A stretch of 64,000 bases of DNA from an uncultured Roseibium sp. (GTDB lineage Bacteria > Pseudomonadota > Alphaproteobacteria > Rhizobiales > Stappiaceae), in assembly GCF_947499295.1 (NCBI RefSeq), contig NZ_CANMNP010000016.1, positions 1 to 64,000 on the forward strand, written 5' to 3'. The notes beneath the pieces are model-generated. The model saw only the letters and a list, made by a program, of their open reading frames with translations, made no database searches and was not told the DNA's origin. Positions 44,015 to 52,729 of this stretch are shown here, in pieces (within the stretch, counting starts at the first letter, position 1; every line of letters begins with the position of its first letter). The translations under genes were made by a program, and so were the position numbers.

Positions 44015-44776
44015 CTAGTTGGCGAGTTCCGCTTCCCGCACGGCGAGTTCGATCTCGTCGACCAGGCCGGCTTCAAGACCGAGCCGCGCTGCCAGCATTT
44101 GCAAATAGGCCTTTTCGGCCGGGTGGTCGGGGTCAATCGCAATGCGGGAGGCTGCATAGATTTCCGCTGCAGATTCCGGACAGGAAGCACTTGCTACCAC
44201 CTTGTCGAGGTCGAGCGGCGAGCGAAGTTCATCCATGAGGAAGGCTTTCGCTTCGCTGTCCAGACCGGCTTCATCGATTTTCGCAAAAATTCTGTCTTGC
44301 TCTTCCCGGTCGATATGTCCGTCGGCTTTCGCCGCCGAGATCATGGCCGTCAAAAGGGCGACTGCGAACTGGTTTTCGCCTCCTGGCTGCTGCGCCGGAT
44401 CAAAGGCGGTGCCGCGCGGCGCCTCCAGTGGAATGGGTTCGTCCTGGGGATATTGAGGACGTGGCGCATTCTGCTGATTGGCCTTATGGCCCTGATAGGC
44501 CTTGTAGGCGAGGCCTGCAACCAGGGCGAGCCCCCCATAAGTCACAGCTTTCTTGCCCATTTTCCGGCCAGTTTTTGAACCCAGCATCAGACCGGCTAAA
44601 CCGCCAAGTGCAAGTCCGCCACCTTGGGACGACAGAAAATCCTTGCCCTGGGACAGGAGGTCACCTGAACCGCCACGTTGAGCAGCAGCACCGCCGCGGC
44701 CGCCATATTGGTTCCCCGGTTGACCGCCACCCTGGCTTCCCAGAAACTGATCCAGCAAGGATTTTGCGTCAAACAT
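44015..44776 (-). CDS. DUF533 (YebE-like) TerB-fold protein
   Basis: A 253-residue protein. The N-terminal third is Gly/Gln-rich (SQGGGQPGNQYGGRGGAAAQ). A Gly-rich hydrophobic stretch (GGLALGGLAGLMLGSKTGRK and GGLALVAGLAYKAYQGHKAN) may insert in the membrane. A C-terminal TerB-like helical domain follows (AVALLTAMISAAKADGHIDR with EEQDRIF). This is the DUF533 architecture of YebE. The role is unknown, possibly envelope stress. AAAGGAG precedes the ATG at 44776. Confidence 0.88.
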   Translation of the reverse strand: MFDAKSLLDQFLGSQGGGQPGNQYGGRGGAAAQRGGSGDLLSQGKDFLSSQGGGLALGGLAGLMLGSKTGRKMGKKAVTYGGLALVAGLAYKAYQGHKANQQNAPRPQYPQDEPIPLEAPRGTAFDPAQQPGGENQFAVALLTAMISAAKADGHIDREEQDRIFAKIDEAGLDSEAKAFLMDELRSPLDLDKVVASASCPESAAEIYAASRIAIDPDHPAEKAYLQMLAARLGLEAGLVDEIELAVREAELAN

Positions 44777-44926
44777 CAATTGGCTCCTTTGAACGGCCCC
44801 TGCCGGGGCAAAAACACATTTGCCCTATCAAATGGGACTTTCTTCCGGAGGCGCAAGATTAGGCTACAGTCTGCGACACATTTATACCGGCCAATTCACA
44901 TCCGATTGGGACATGAAAGACGTTCG

Positions 44927-45457
44927 TTGCTTCCAAATAATTCAATCCGACGGACTGCGGTCATGGTGATTTCTGCCCTGATAGCAGTAAGCGGTGGCAC
45001 AACGACCGCGCTGTCTGCAGACGGTGCTTACGATGCCTATTTGTCCGTCACCGATGCAACGCTCAAAGCCTCCTATGCCAAGATGATGGCGCAGGAAGAC
45101 ATCAGCTCGACTGACAAGCTTTTTGCGCATCGCATCGAAGGGTGCGCGCAAGGTCCAGAAAACAGAACCATTCACGCTGTGCAGGACCGCGGCTCACCGC
45201 GCGGCGCTGAGTTCCCGACCTTCGTCTTTGTATCCGAGCCTAACGGCGACCGTTTGCAGCTCATACAAAAGGCTTCTGCTGGCCGACATCTCTATGTCCT
45301 TGAAGCGAGTGCCTGTCAGCCCGATGCCTGTCTTTTGTCCGCAGAAAAGGGGTATTCGGATATTTGCCTTGCCGACGGAGCAGGACGACCGGGCGAAGAC
45401 CTCCCTGGCCTGCGCCAGGATTTCTGGTCGGATCTCTTCAAACTCCTGGGGCTGTGA
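44927..45457 (+). CDS. Exported hypothetical protein
   Basis: I do not recognise the family. With a TTG start at 44927 the protein begins MLPNNSIRRTAVMVISALIA and has a good signal peptide ending near ALSA; with the ATG at 44963 the basic n-region is lost, so I prefer the TTG. The mature part (about 145 residues) carries four cysteines (GCAQGP, SACQPDACLL, DICLAD), which suggests disulfides and a periplasmic place. It lies between the divergent DUF533 gene and a convergent Lrp gene. Confidence 0.7.
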   Translation: MLPNNSIRRTAVMVISALIAVSGGTTTALSADGAYDAYLSVTDATLKASYAKMMAQEDISSTDKLFAHRIEGCAQGPENRTIHAVQDRGSPRGAEFPTFVFVSEPNGDRLQLIQKASAGRHLYVLEASACQPDACLLSAEKGYSDICLADGAGRPGEDLPGLRQDFWSDLFKLLGL

Positions 45458-45462
45458 AGCCC

Positions 45463-45936
45463 CTAAGACCGTCCAAGCGGCAACAGATTGTCGTCTTTCA
45501 GTGTTTCCATGGCGATCGATGATCTGACGTGATGGACAGCTTCCTGGGGCAAAAGCTCGTCATTGATGACATGGCTAAGTGCTTTCAGATCCGGAACGAC
45601 GATCTTGAGCATATAATCCTGGTCACCTGTCAGTGTATGAGCTTCCTGCACTTCCGGCATTGCCTTGACCATATTGCGGAACCGGCGGGCATTCTCCCTG
45701 CTGTGAGCGCCCAGCGTGACTCCGACAAATGCAGTGACCATCAAGCCCAGCGCCTCGGCGTCGAGCGCGGCCTTGTATCGACGGATGATACCCGCTTCTT
45801 CCAGCTTGGCTCTCCTGCGGGAAACCTGACTTGCAGACAGATTGATCACGTCACCCAACTCGGAATTGGTGAGCGCAGCATTTTCCTGCAATGCAGCCAA
45901 CAACTTCACATCATATCCATCCAACGCAACTGTCAT
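45463..45936 (-). CDS. Lrp/AsnC-family regulator, divergent from hpd
   Basis: A 157-residue regulator. The HTH is ENAALTNSELGDVINLSASQ with VSRRRAKLEEAGII, and the RAM domain follows (LGLMVTAFVGVTL, MPEVQEAHTLTGDQDYMLKI). AAGGAAAGACGC precedes the ATG at 45936. It diverges from hpd over 128 bases that contain inverted repeats. A role in tyrosine or phenylalanine-responsive control of hpd is likely from position. Confidence 0.92.
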   Translation of the reverse strand: MTVALDGYDVKLLAALQENAALTNSELGDVINLSASQVSRRRAKLEEAGIIRRYKAALDAEALGLMVTAFVGVTLGAHSRENARRFRNMVKAMPEVQEAHTLTGDQDYMLKIVVPDLKALSHVINDELLPQEAVHHVRSSIAMETLKDDNLLPLGRS

Positions 45937-45955
45937 GCGTCTTTCCTTAAATTTC

Positions 45956-45970
45956 TGCATGAACCATGCA
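45956..45970. promoter_or_regulatory. Inverted repeat in the lrp-hpd intergenic region
   Basis: TGCATG-AAC-CATGCA is a perfect 15-bp inverted repeat 20 bases upstream of the regulator's ATG. A second palindrome, GATGCGCATC, lies at 46005-46014. Spacing between centres is about 46 bases. These are candidate Lrp-type operators. Confidence 0.45.
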
Positions 45971-46064
45971 CCATCTTACGCGAAATCACGTGCTTTGCAC
46001 ACACGATGCGCATCTTTGCCTCCATCCTGCTCTTAATGACTAAAGCTCCAGAGGAGGCTCTTTT

Positions 46065-47177
46065 ATGGGACCGTTTCCGCATGATGCACCACCTGCTCAA
46101 ATAAATGACCAGAATCCTGCCGGCACCGATGGTTTCGAGTTTGTTGAATTTGCCCATCCAGAGCCGGAAAAGCTCGACGCCTTGTTCCGCAAGATGGGGT
46201 ATGTCCCTGTTGCAAAACACAAGAGCAAGAACATCACGCTCTACCGTCAGGGCGATGTGACCTATGTCTTGAACGCGGAGCCAGGCAGTCACGGCATGTC
46301 ATTTGTCGAAACGCACGGTCCTTGCGCTCCGTCCATGGCCTGGCGTGTTGTCGATGCGCAAAAGGCTTTTGAGCATGCCGTTGCAAAAGGCGCGACACCC
46401 TATGAAGGCGACGGCAAGGTCCTGGCAGCACCAGCAATCGTCGGCATCGGCGGATCGCTCCTCTATTTTGTCGACAGATATGGTGGAGCAGGCTCAGCCT
46501 ATACCGCTGAATTCGATTGGCTCGGCGAAGAAAATCCGAGAGCGGGCGGTGTCGGATTTTATTATCTCGACCATCTCACTCACAATGTCTATCGCGGCAA
46601 CATGGACAAATGGTGGGATTTCTATCGTGATCTCTTCAACTTCAAGCAGATCCATTTCTTCGACATCGATGGCCGCATCACGGGTCTCGTCAGCCGCGCG
46701 ATCACGAGCCCTTGCGGCAAGATCCGAATTCCTTTGAACGAATCCAAGGACGATACCAGTCAGATCGAGGAATACCTGAAAAAATATAATGGCGAAGGCA
46801 TCCAGCACATCGCTGTAGGAACCGACGACATTTACGACAGCACGGACAAGCTTGCCGCAAACGAGCTGAAATTCATGCCCGGCCCTCCCGACACCTATTA
46901 CGAACGATCTTCCGAGCGCGTTCAGGGTCATGAAGAGCCGATCGACCGTATGAAGAAACATGGCATTCTGATCGATGGCGAAGGGGTGATCGATGGCGGG
47001 ACCACCAAGATCCTGCTGCAGATTTTTTCAAAGACCGTAATCGGTCCGATATTCTTCGAATTTATCCAGAGAAAGGGCGACGAGGGTTTCGGCGAAGGTA
47101 ATTTTCGCGCGCTCTTTGAGTCCATCGAAGAAGATCAGATCCGCCGAGGCGTGATTAAGACCGAAGCCGCCGAGTAA
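46065..47177 (+). CDS. hpd: 4-hydroxyphenylpyruvate dioxygenase
   Basis: A 370-residue iron enzyme that turns 4-hydroxyphenylpyruvate to homogentisate in tyrosine breakdown. The iron ligands are visible as His170 (LDHLTHNV), His248 (GIQHIAVGTDD) and Glu332 (IFFEFIQRKGDEGFGEGNF). GAGGAGGCTC precedes the ATG. Homogentisate dioxygenase and the following enzymes are not in the window. A terminator follows 26 bases after the stop. Confidence 0.96.
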   Translation: MGPFPHDAPPAQINDQNPAGTDGFEFVEFAHPEPEKLDALFRKMGYVPVAKHKSKNITLYRQGDVTYVLNAEPGSHGMSFVETHGPCAPSMAWRVVDAQKAFEHAVAKGATPYEGDGKVLAAPAIVGIGGSLLYFVDRYGGAGSAYTAEFDWLGEENPRAGGVGFYYLDHLTHNVYRGNMDKWWDFYRDLFNFKQIHFFDIDGRITGLVSRAITSPCGKIRIPLNESKDDTSQIEEYLKKYNGEGIQHIAVGTDDIYDSTDKLAANELKFMPGPPDTYYERSSERVQGHEEPIDRMKKHGILIDGEGVIDGGTTKILLQIFSKTVIGPIFFEFIQRKGDEGFGEGNFRALFESIEEDQIRRGVIKTEAAE

Positions 47178-47202
47178 TCCCACTTGCCGGTCGCTTTGGA
47201 AA

Positions 47203-47235
47203 GTCGCTTTCTCCTGACGAGAGAGCGGCCTTTTT
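47203..47235 (+). terminator. hpd terminator
   Basis: CGCTTTCTC (47205-47213) pairs with GAGAGAGCG (47219-47227), with one G-T pair and a five-base loop, and is followed by GCCTTTTT. It is the likely end of the hpd transcript. Confidence 0.75.
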
Positions 47236-47557
47236 CGATGCAGGCCTTCTTTAGAAAGCTCCACCAAGTCCTTCCTGAAACAGCAACTTTCGGTATATCT
47301 CGGGGGCGAGTTTACGGTTATCAGTTTTTTTGCCGATTTTTTTGCAAAAAAATTTTACATCATAACCTGCTGAAAAATATACGCTTTTTCAGACAACTTC
47401 AGCCTTGGGAGACAATCTCAAGACATTTTTCGAAAAAGTTCGGGAACAAGCCCGGTTCAGACGGGTTTTACTGTCAGAGGCTGCCGAGTAGGCCCTCTGT
47501 TGCATTGTCTAAGCACAAACTTCTAATACCTCTGCGCATTGCGTAGAGGTTTTTTTT
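47236..47557 (+). ncRNA. Candidate small RNA between hpd and gshB
   Basis: This AT-rich stretch lies after the hpd terminator and ends in its own terminator, so a separate transcript is suspected. AGACAAT (47410-47416) can pair with ATTGTCT (47504-47510), enclosing two further hairpins (CCCG-GTTCAGA-CGGG at 47451-47465 and CAGAGG...CCTCTG). It matches no RNA family I can name. The 5' end is unknown. An open frame in the same place looks artificial. Confidence 0.35.
47529..47557 (+). terminator. Strong terminator before gshB, plus strand
   Basis: CCTCTGCGC (47529-47537) pairs with GCGTAGAGG (47541-47549), with one G-T pair and a three-base loop, followed by eight T. There is no matching U-run on the minus strand, so it serves a plus-strand transcript. 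Confidence 0.85.
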
Positions 47558-47572
47558 GCTCGTGCAGTTTTC

Positions 47573-48517
47573 CTATGATTTGACCTTTGCTTCGAGCACG
47601 TCCCAGACCTTGGCCGCGACATCAGGACCGCCAAGATTGCGGATTGCCCTGATGCCCGTGGGCGCCGTGACGTTGATCTCTGTCAGCAAGCCGTCAATAA
47701 CATCGATACCGACCAGAATGAGACCTTTCTCGCGCAGGGACGGGCCGAGACGCGCGCAGATTTCGCGCTCGCGATCCGTCAAGTCACTGTCGGTCGGTGC
47801 ACCGCCACGAACCATGTTGGATCTGAGATCACCCTCCGCCGGAACGCGATTGACAGCTCCTGCGAATTCACCATTGACCAGCAGGATACGCTTGTCGCCG
47901 TGTTTTACATTCGGCAGGAATTGCTGGATCACCCAGGGCTCCCTAAATGTCGCATCGAAAAAATCATAGAGGGAGCCGTAGTTGAGGTCGTCGTTGGTGA
48001 TGCGGAATACTGCTGCGCCCCCATGGCCAAACAGCGGCTTCATGACGATGTCACCATACTCCTGGCGGAACAGGTCTATTTCCGCCCGGTCCTTGGTGAT
48101 CAGCGTCGGTGGCATAAGGTCCGCAAATTCGGTGACAAACAGTTTTTCAGGTGCGTTGCGCACTTCCCTGGGATCATTGACGACCAGCGTAGAAGGATGG
48201 ATTTTTTCAAGAATGTGCGTTGCCGCAATATAAGACAGATCAAATGGCGGGTCCTGACGCATCAGCACAACGTCCATGTCGCGCATGTCGACGCGCCGCC
48301 GTTCTCCAAGTGTGAAGTGATTTCCCTTCTGATCGCGAACCTCGACATGTTCCAGCGCGCAGAAAACCTCATCACCCCGCAATGCCAGCCGTTCAGGCGT
48401 ATAGTGGTAAAGCTCATGACCCCTGGACTGAGCCTCAAGCATCAGTGCAAAAGCACTGTCCCCTGCAATATTGATGGTCGAGATATGGTCCATCTGGACC
48501 GCAACTTTCAGAGCCAT
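47573..48517 (-). CDS. gshB: Glutathione synthetase
   Basis: A 314-residue ATP-grasp enzyme that adds glycine to gamma-glutamylcysteine. Signatures include [63 protein letters not shown] and [17 protein letters not shown]. The length matches the bacterial family. It stands 181 bases upstream of the yraN stop on the same strand and may have its own promoter. Confidence 0.96.
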   Translation of the reverse strand: MALKVAVQMDHISTINIAGDSAFALMLEAQSRGHELYHYTPERLALRGDEVFCALEHVEVRDQKGNHFTLGERRRVDMRDMDVVLMRQDPPFDLSYIAATHILEKIHPSTLVVNDPREVRNAPEKLFVTEFADLMPPTLITKDRAEIDLFRQEYGDIVMKPLFGHGGAAVFRITNDDLNYGSLYDFFDATFREPWVIQQFLPNVKHGDKRILLVNGEFAGAVNRVPAEGDLRSNMVRGGAPTDSDLTDREREICARLGPSLREKGLILVGIDVIDGLLTEINVTAPTGIRAIRNLGGPDVAAKVWDVLEAKVKS

Positions 48518-48693
48518 GAGATAACTTCCGGCGGGCGCGCTTCAGCGCGAAGGGATTTTAGATCGGGTGGTCCAGATATGCGTTCGGTTTAAGGCTTTGT
48601 CCAGAGGGGGTCTCGTTTGCGACGACGCTCCACCGAGATGAAGGTTATCGGAACCGGATGGACAGCGTTCGGTCAGCGTCGCCAGGGCGTCGG

Positions 48694-49092
48694 TCAATCC
48701 CGAGCTTCAAACGCGTTTTCAATCCGCTCCGGCAAGGCCCACGGACGAACAACGACAACATCGAAGCGGAGTGTAAAAAATCCTGCCTTGGGATGTTTCG
48801 AGACAAAAATCCTTGCTGCCTTGGCAATACGCCTCTGGCTGGCCGGGGTCACGGCTTCCAGCGCCGCATCGCGGGTCTTGCGCGCTTTGACCTCAATGAA
48901 GGCAACCGTCTTGCGTTTCTTGGCAATCAGATCGATCTCGCCTGCCTTTGTCTTGTAACGACGTTTCAGGATTCGCCATCCCGTCAGGCGCAAATACCAG
49001 GCAGCCCAGGTCTCGGCTGCCAATCCGCGCTTGTGCGCCCTTTGCCGCTTTGCCGTTTCGCTCTTTTGGCGCTTTTGGCTGGGGGAAGCCAT
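48694..49092 (-). CDS. yraN: UPF0102 (YraN-like) nuclease-fold protein
   Basis: A 132-residue protein. The endonuclease-like core is AAETWAAWYLRLTGWRILKR followed by KAGEIDLIAKKRKTVAFIEVKAR, with the E-x-D-x(n)-E-x-K metal site. The basic N terminus (KRQKSETAKRQRAHKRG) is typical. The function is unproven. The start shares a base with the rsmI stop (TGATG), so translation is coupled. Confidence 0.93.
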   Translation of the reverse strand: MASPSQKRQKSETAKRQRAHKRGLAAETWAAWYLRLTGWRILKRRYKTKAGEIDLIAKKRKTVAFIEVKARKTRDAALEAVTPASQRRIAKAARIFVSKHPKAGFFTLRFDVVVVRPWALPERIENAFEARD

Positions 49093-50006
49093 CAGTTGCC
49101 GGTATCCTTTAGTTCAAGTGCGCGCTTGTAAACATCGCTGCGCTCAAGACCGGTCGCCTTGGCAATTTTCTTTGCAGCAGCGCTTACCGGCATTTCAACG
49201 AGTGCTTCGCTCAAGAGTGCGTCCAGATCGTCAGCGTCTTCTTCTGGTGCCGCTTCCGGTGGGCCGACAAGGATAACAATCTCTCCCTTGAAGACCGTAT
49301 CCTCAAACCTTTCGGCAAGCTCACCAAGTGTTCCGCGCTCAAATGTTTCGAAGCGTTTGGTCAATTCGCGCGCGACCACAGCGTCACGTCCCTGTCCCAA
49401 AGAGGCTGCCATCGATTGCAATGTGGCACCGGTCCGGTGTGGAGACTCAAAAAAGATCAACGTCGCCGGGATCTTCGCCAGTTCTTCCAGTCTCCTGGAT
49501 TTTGGCCCGCCCTTTTGCGGTAAAAACCCGGCAAAAAGCACCGTGTCGCTTGGCAGGCCAGAGGCTACCAGCCCACTGAGCGGCGCGGAAGCTCCAGGGA
49601 TAGGAATGACCTTGTGTCCGGCAGCGACAACGTCACGAACCAATCTGTATCCAGGGTCTGAAACAAGTGGCGTTCCGGCGTCGGAAACAAGCGCCACCGC
49701 CTTCCCGCTTTCCAATGTTCCCATGATCTTGGGACGCTGTTTGTCAGCGTTGTGCTCGTGATAGGGCATCAACGGTGTTTTCAAACCGAATTTCTGAGTA
49801 AGCGTGGACGTAACACGCGTGTCTTCACAAGCGATGACGCTGCTCGCGGCCAGGGTTTCCAGTGCTCGGACGGTAATGTCACCCAAATTCCCGATCGGCG
49901 TTGAAACGATATAAAGCGCCGGTTCCAGATTGGGGGCGGAAAAGAAGTGTTCGGAGAGGCTGTAGCGGTTTTTGTCCCCGGACGGAGCAGGTAAATCTGT
50001 CGCCAT
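49092..50006 (-). CDS. rsmI: 16S rRNA (cytidine1402-2'-O)-methyltransferase
   Basis: A 304-residue tetrapyrrole-methylase-fold enzyme that methylates C1402 in the ribosomal decoding centre. ALYIVSTPIGNLGDITVRAL, ACEDTRVTST, VALVSDAGTPLVSDPGYRLV and IPGASAPLSGLVASGLPSD are diagnostic. The ATG at 50006 has AAAGGACCTGCC before it. The divergent neighbour is an LppC-like lipoprotein gene, the usual neighbour of rsmI and yraN. Confidence 0.96.
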   Translation of the reverse strand: MATDLPAPSGDKNRYSLSEHFFSAPNLEPALYIVSTPIGNLGDITVRALETLAASSVIACEDTRVTSTLTQKFGLKTPLMPYHEHNADKQRPKIMGTLESGKAVALVSDAGTPLVSDPGYRLVRDVVAAGHKVIPIPGASAPLSGLVASGLPSDTVLFAGFLPQKGGPKSRRLEELAKIPATLIFFESPHRTGATLQSMAASLGQGRDAVVARELTKRFETFERGTLGELAERFEDTVFKGEIVILVGPPEAAPEEDADDLDALLSEALVEMPVSAAAKKIAKATGLERSDVYKRALELKDTGN

Positions 50007-50203
50007 GGCAGGTCCTTTCCTTCCGACAGCACGGGGAAGGGTCCTGCCGCTGGAATGATTCATATCCTTGCGCTATCGCCTGATCGCACCCGATGCAAGG
50101 CAAATCCACCGTTGATCAGATGGATATGCTGTTGAAACGCCATCAAAACTGGACAGGTTCGAAACGAATACGTAAGTCTTTCCCAAAGGGTGGATTGACA
50201 GAT

Positions 50204-51427
50204 ATGGCAAGCGGAATGCGGGGCGACGACGCGCAACAGCGCAGACGGTTATTCTTGAAAACGGCACTGGCCGGTACCGGCACGATGCTGCTTGGCGGGT
50301 GCGTGGGCTCGAACCTCGGATCTTATCCAGGCAATCAGATACAACCTGAAGCACAGCCACAGATCTCAGGCGAGGTGATCGGGTCCGGCTCAGTCCGCAT
50401 TGGTCTTTTGTTGCCGCTGGCAAGTACCAGCACCGACGCATCTGTCGGCACAGTCTTTAAAAATGCTGCCGCTCTGGCCCTTCAGAATTTTCCAAGTGCC
50501 GATCTGCAGCTGCTGGTCAAAGACACGGGCGGAACGGCCACGGGAGGACGCGCTGCTGCCCAGGCTGCCATTTCCGAAGGTGCAGAACTCATCCTCGGCC
50601 CCGTGTTTTCTGCCGCGGTTTCAGGGGCCGCGCAGGCAGCTAGATCCAGTGGCGTTCCAGTGATCGCGTTTTCAACCGACACGTCCGTTGCTTCACGAGG
50701 CATCTATCTGCTGAGCTTCTTGCCTGAAGGCAACGTCAAGCGCATCATCGGATACGCCAACAGCCAGCGAAAAAGCTCTTATGCAGCCCTCATTCCGGAG
50801 AGCCCCTACGGTGCCGTGGTCGAAGCAGCATTCCGCCAGGAAGTCGGCCGAGGTTCGGGACGGATCGCCACAATCCAACGATACAAGCAAAACGGCTCGG
50901 ATACCTCCGATCTGGTCGCCAAGACGTCGGCCTTGACATCGGTCCTCAACAATATCGATGCGTTGTTCGTGCCCGCTGGAGGGTCTGCACCAAGCACTGT
51001 CGTTCAGACACTCGTTGGGCAAGGCGCTGATTTCGGCAGGATCAAACTGCTGGGAACCGGACAATGGGACGTTGGCCAGATCAAAAGCAATCCAGCTCTC
51101 GCCGGCGCATGGTTCGCCGGCCCTGAAGATCAGAACTTCACCACTTTCGCGCAGCAATACCAGAAGACCTACGGCTCCGGACCGCCACGCAACGCCAGCC
51201 TTGCATATGATGGTGTGACGCTGTGCGCAGGTCTCGTGCGTGCGGCAGGCCAGCAGCGTTTTCAGCAGAATATTCTGACCAACCGCGACGGATTCATCGG
51301 TATTGACGGGCTGTTCCGCTTTCAGTCCAATGGCCTCAATCAGCGTGGACTTGCCGTCTTCCAGCTCACCGGTGCGGGTGTACAGGTGATATCGCCAGCG
51401 CCAAGGGACTTCAGGTCCGGCTTCTAG
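50204..51427 (+). CDS. LppC/LpoA-like lipoprotein (penicillin-binding-protein activator family)
   Basis: A 407-residue lipoprotein with a periplasmic-binding-protein fold. The signal has a twin-arginine motif (RRRLFLKTAL) followed by the lipobox LLGGC (Cys33). The core reads VRIGLLLPLASTSTDASVGT, LILGPVFSAAVSGAAQAARS and IDALFVPAGGSAP. In E. coli LpoA of this family activates PBP1A; in alphaproteobacteria the role is less sure. A TTG at 50195 is an alternative start. It diverges from rsmI. Confidence 0.88.
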   Translation: MASGMRGDDAQQRRRLFLKTALAGTGTMLLGGCVGSNLGSYPGNQIQPEAQPQISGEVIGSGSVRIGLLLPLASTSTDASVGTVFKNAAALALQNFPSADLQLLVKDTGGTATGGRAAAQAAISEGAELILGPVFSAAVSGAAQAARSSGVPVIAFSTDTSVASRGIYLLSFLPEGNVKRIIGYANSQRKSSYAALIPESPYGAVVEAAFRQEVGRGSGRIATIQRYKQNGSDTSDLVAKTSALTSVLNNIDALFVPAGGSAPSTVVQTLVGQGADFGRIKLLGTGQWDVGQIKSNPALAGAWFAGPEDQNFTTFAQQYQKTYGSGPPRNASLAYDGVTLCAGLVRAAGQQRFQQNILTNRDGFIGIDGLFRFQSNGLNQRGLAVFQLTGAGVQVISPAPRDFRSGF

Positions 51428-51481
51428 CGTGCTGCACACGTTCAGAACACGCCGCGCATTCGTCGGGGGTAGAAAGTCAAG

Positions 51482-52705
51482 ATGCTGAGCGGCAAACAAA
51501 TCGTATTGATTATCAGCGGTGGTATAGCCGCCTACAAGTCACTCGATCTAATCCGGCGCCTTAAAGAACGCGGGGCGCGTGTCGTTCCGGTCATGACAAG
51601 AGGCGCACAGGAATTCATCACACCTCTCTCCGTCGGAGCTCTGTCAGCCGAAAAGGTGTTCACCAGCCTTTTTGACCGGGAAGACGAACACGACGTTGGT
51701 CACATCCGGCTTGCCCGCGATCACGACATGATCCTGATTGCGCCAGCCACTGCCGATCTCATGGCAAAAATGGCGCATGGTATTGCCGACGACCTGGCAA
51801 CTGCAGTTCTTTTGGCAACAGATGCACCCGTTCTGATCGCTCCGGCAATGAACCCCAAGATGTGGCAGAACGCTGCAACCCAGCGAAATTTCAAGACGCT
51901 GAAACAGCGTGGCTTGACCTTTTGCGGTCCTGCGTCGGGCGAGATGGCTGAAAGAGGAGAGGCCGGCGTCGGGCGAATGAGCGAACCGCTTGAGATCGTT
52001 GCGGCCGCAGAGGTTCTGCTGCGGGACATGGACGCCAAGGCCGGGAACCTGCCACTTGCCGGCAAGCATGTTTTGATCACTTCCGGGCCGACCCATGAAC
52101 CGATCGACCCCGTACGCTATATCGCCAACCGTTCATCCGGCAAGCAAGGTCACGCTCTGGCGAAGGCCGCCTTTGCAGCAGGTGCACGCGTCACGCTTGT
52201 GTCCGGACCTGTGACATTGCCCGATCCGGACAACATTGAAACACACCATGTTGAGAGCGCTGCGGAGATGCTGGAGGCCGTCAAGGCCAGCCTTCCCGCC
52301 GACATTGCGATCATGGCGGCCGCCGTCGCTGATTGGCGCGTGACATCCGAAGGCAAGCAGAAGATCAAGAAAGATGGGAGCGGCAGGCCTCCCAGGCTGG
52401 ATCTTGCCGAGAACCCCGACATCCTTAAAACCATCGGGCACCATTCTGACATGCGGCCCAGGCTGTTGATCGGCTTTGCCGCCGAAACGCAGGACCTTGT
52501 TGCCAATGCGCGAGCCAAACTGGAGCGCAAGAATGCCGACTGGATCGTTGCCAATGACGTCAGTCCCGAAACCGGCATCATGGGCGGTGATGCCAACACG
52601 ATCCGGCTTGTCAGCAAGGACGGAGTGGAGGACTGGCCGCAAATGAGCAAGTCGGACGTTGCAGCCAGGATCATCGCACGCGCCGGCGCCGCCTTGATCT
52701 CCTGA
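51482..52705 (+). CDS. coaBC: Bifunctional phosphopantothenoylcysteine decarboxylase/phosphopantothenate-cysteine ligase
   Basis: A 407-residue two-domain enzyme of coenzyme A synthesis. The N-terminal flavoprotein decarboxylase domain shows ISGGIAAYKSLDLIRRLKER, the active His in HIRLARDHD, and PAMNPKMWQN. The C-terminal ligase domain begins near 190 (VLITSGPTHEPIDPVRYIAN) and has MAAAVADWR and IVANDVS. In the decarboxylase clamp, ASGEMAERGEAGVGRM, the position of the E. coli catalytic Cys158 is Arg. dut lies 2.2 kb further on, separated by three genes. Confidence 0.95.
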   Translation: MLSGKQIVLIISGGIAAYKSLDLIRRLKERGARVVPVMTRGAQEFITPLSVGALSAEKVFTSLFDREDEHDVGHIRLARDHDMILIAPATADLMAKMAHGIADDLATAVLLATDAPVLIAPAMNPKMWQNAATQRNFKTLKQRGLTFCGPASGEMAERGEAGVGRMSEPLEIVAAAEVLLRDMDAKAGNLPLAGKHVLITSGPTHEPIDPVRYIANRSSGKQGHALAKAAFAAGARVTLVSGPVTLPDPDNIETHHVESAAEMLEAVKASLPADIAIMAAAVADWRVTSEGKQKIKKDGSGRPPRLDLAENPDILKTIGHHSDMRPRLLIGFAAETQDLVANARAKLERKNADWIVANDVSPETGIMGGDANTIRLVSKDGVEDWPQMSKSDVAARIIARAGAALIS

Positions 52706-52729
52706 GCTCGTTCTGAACTTGCGCTTCTG

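Noticed and set aside
47184..47546. 120-codon plus-strand open frame after hpd
   Set aside because: It begins inside the hpd terminator, has Phe/Lys/Cys-rich random composition and ends in a terminator stem.
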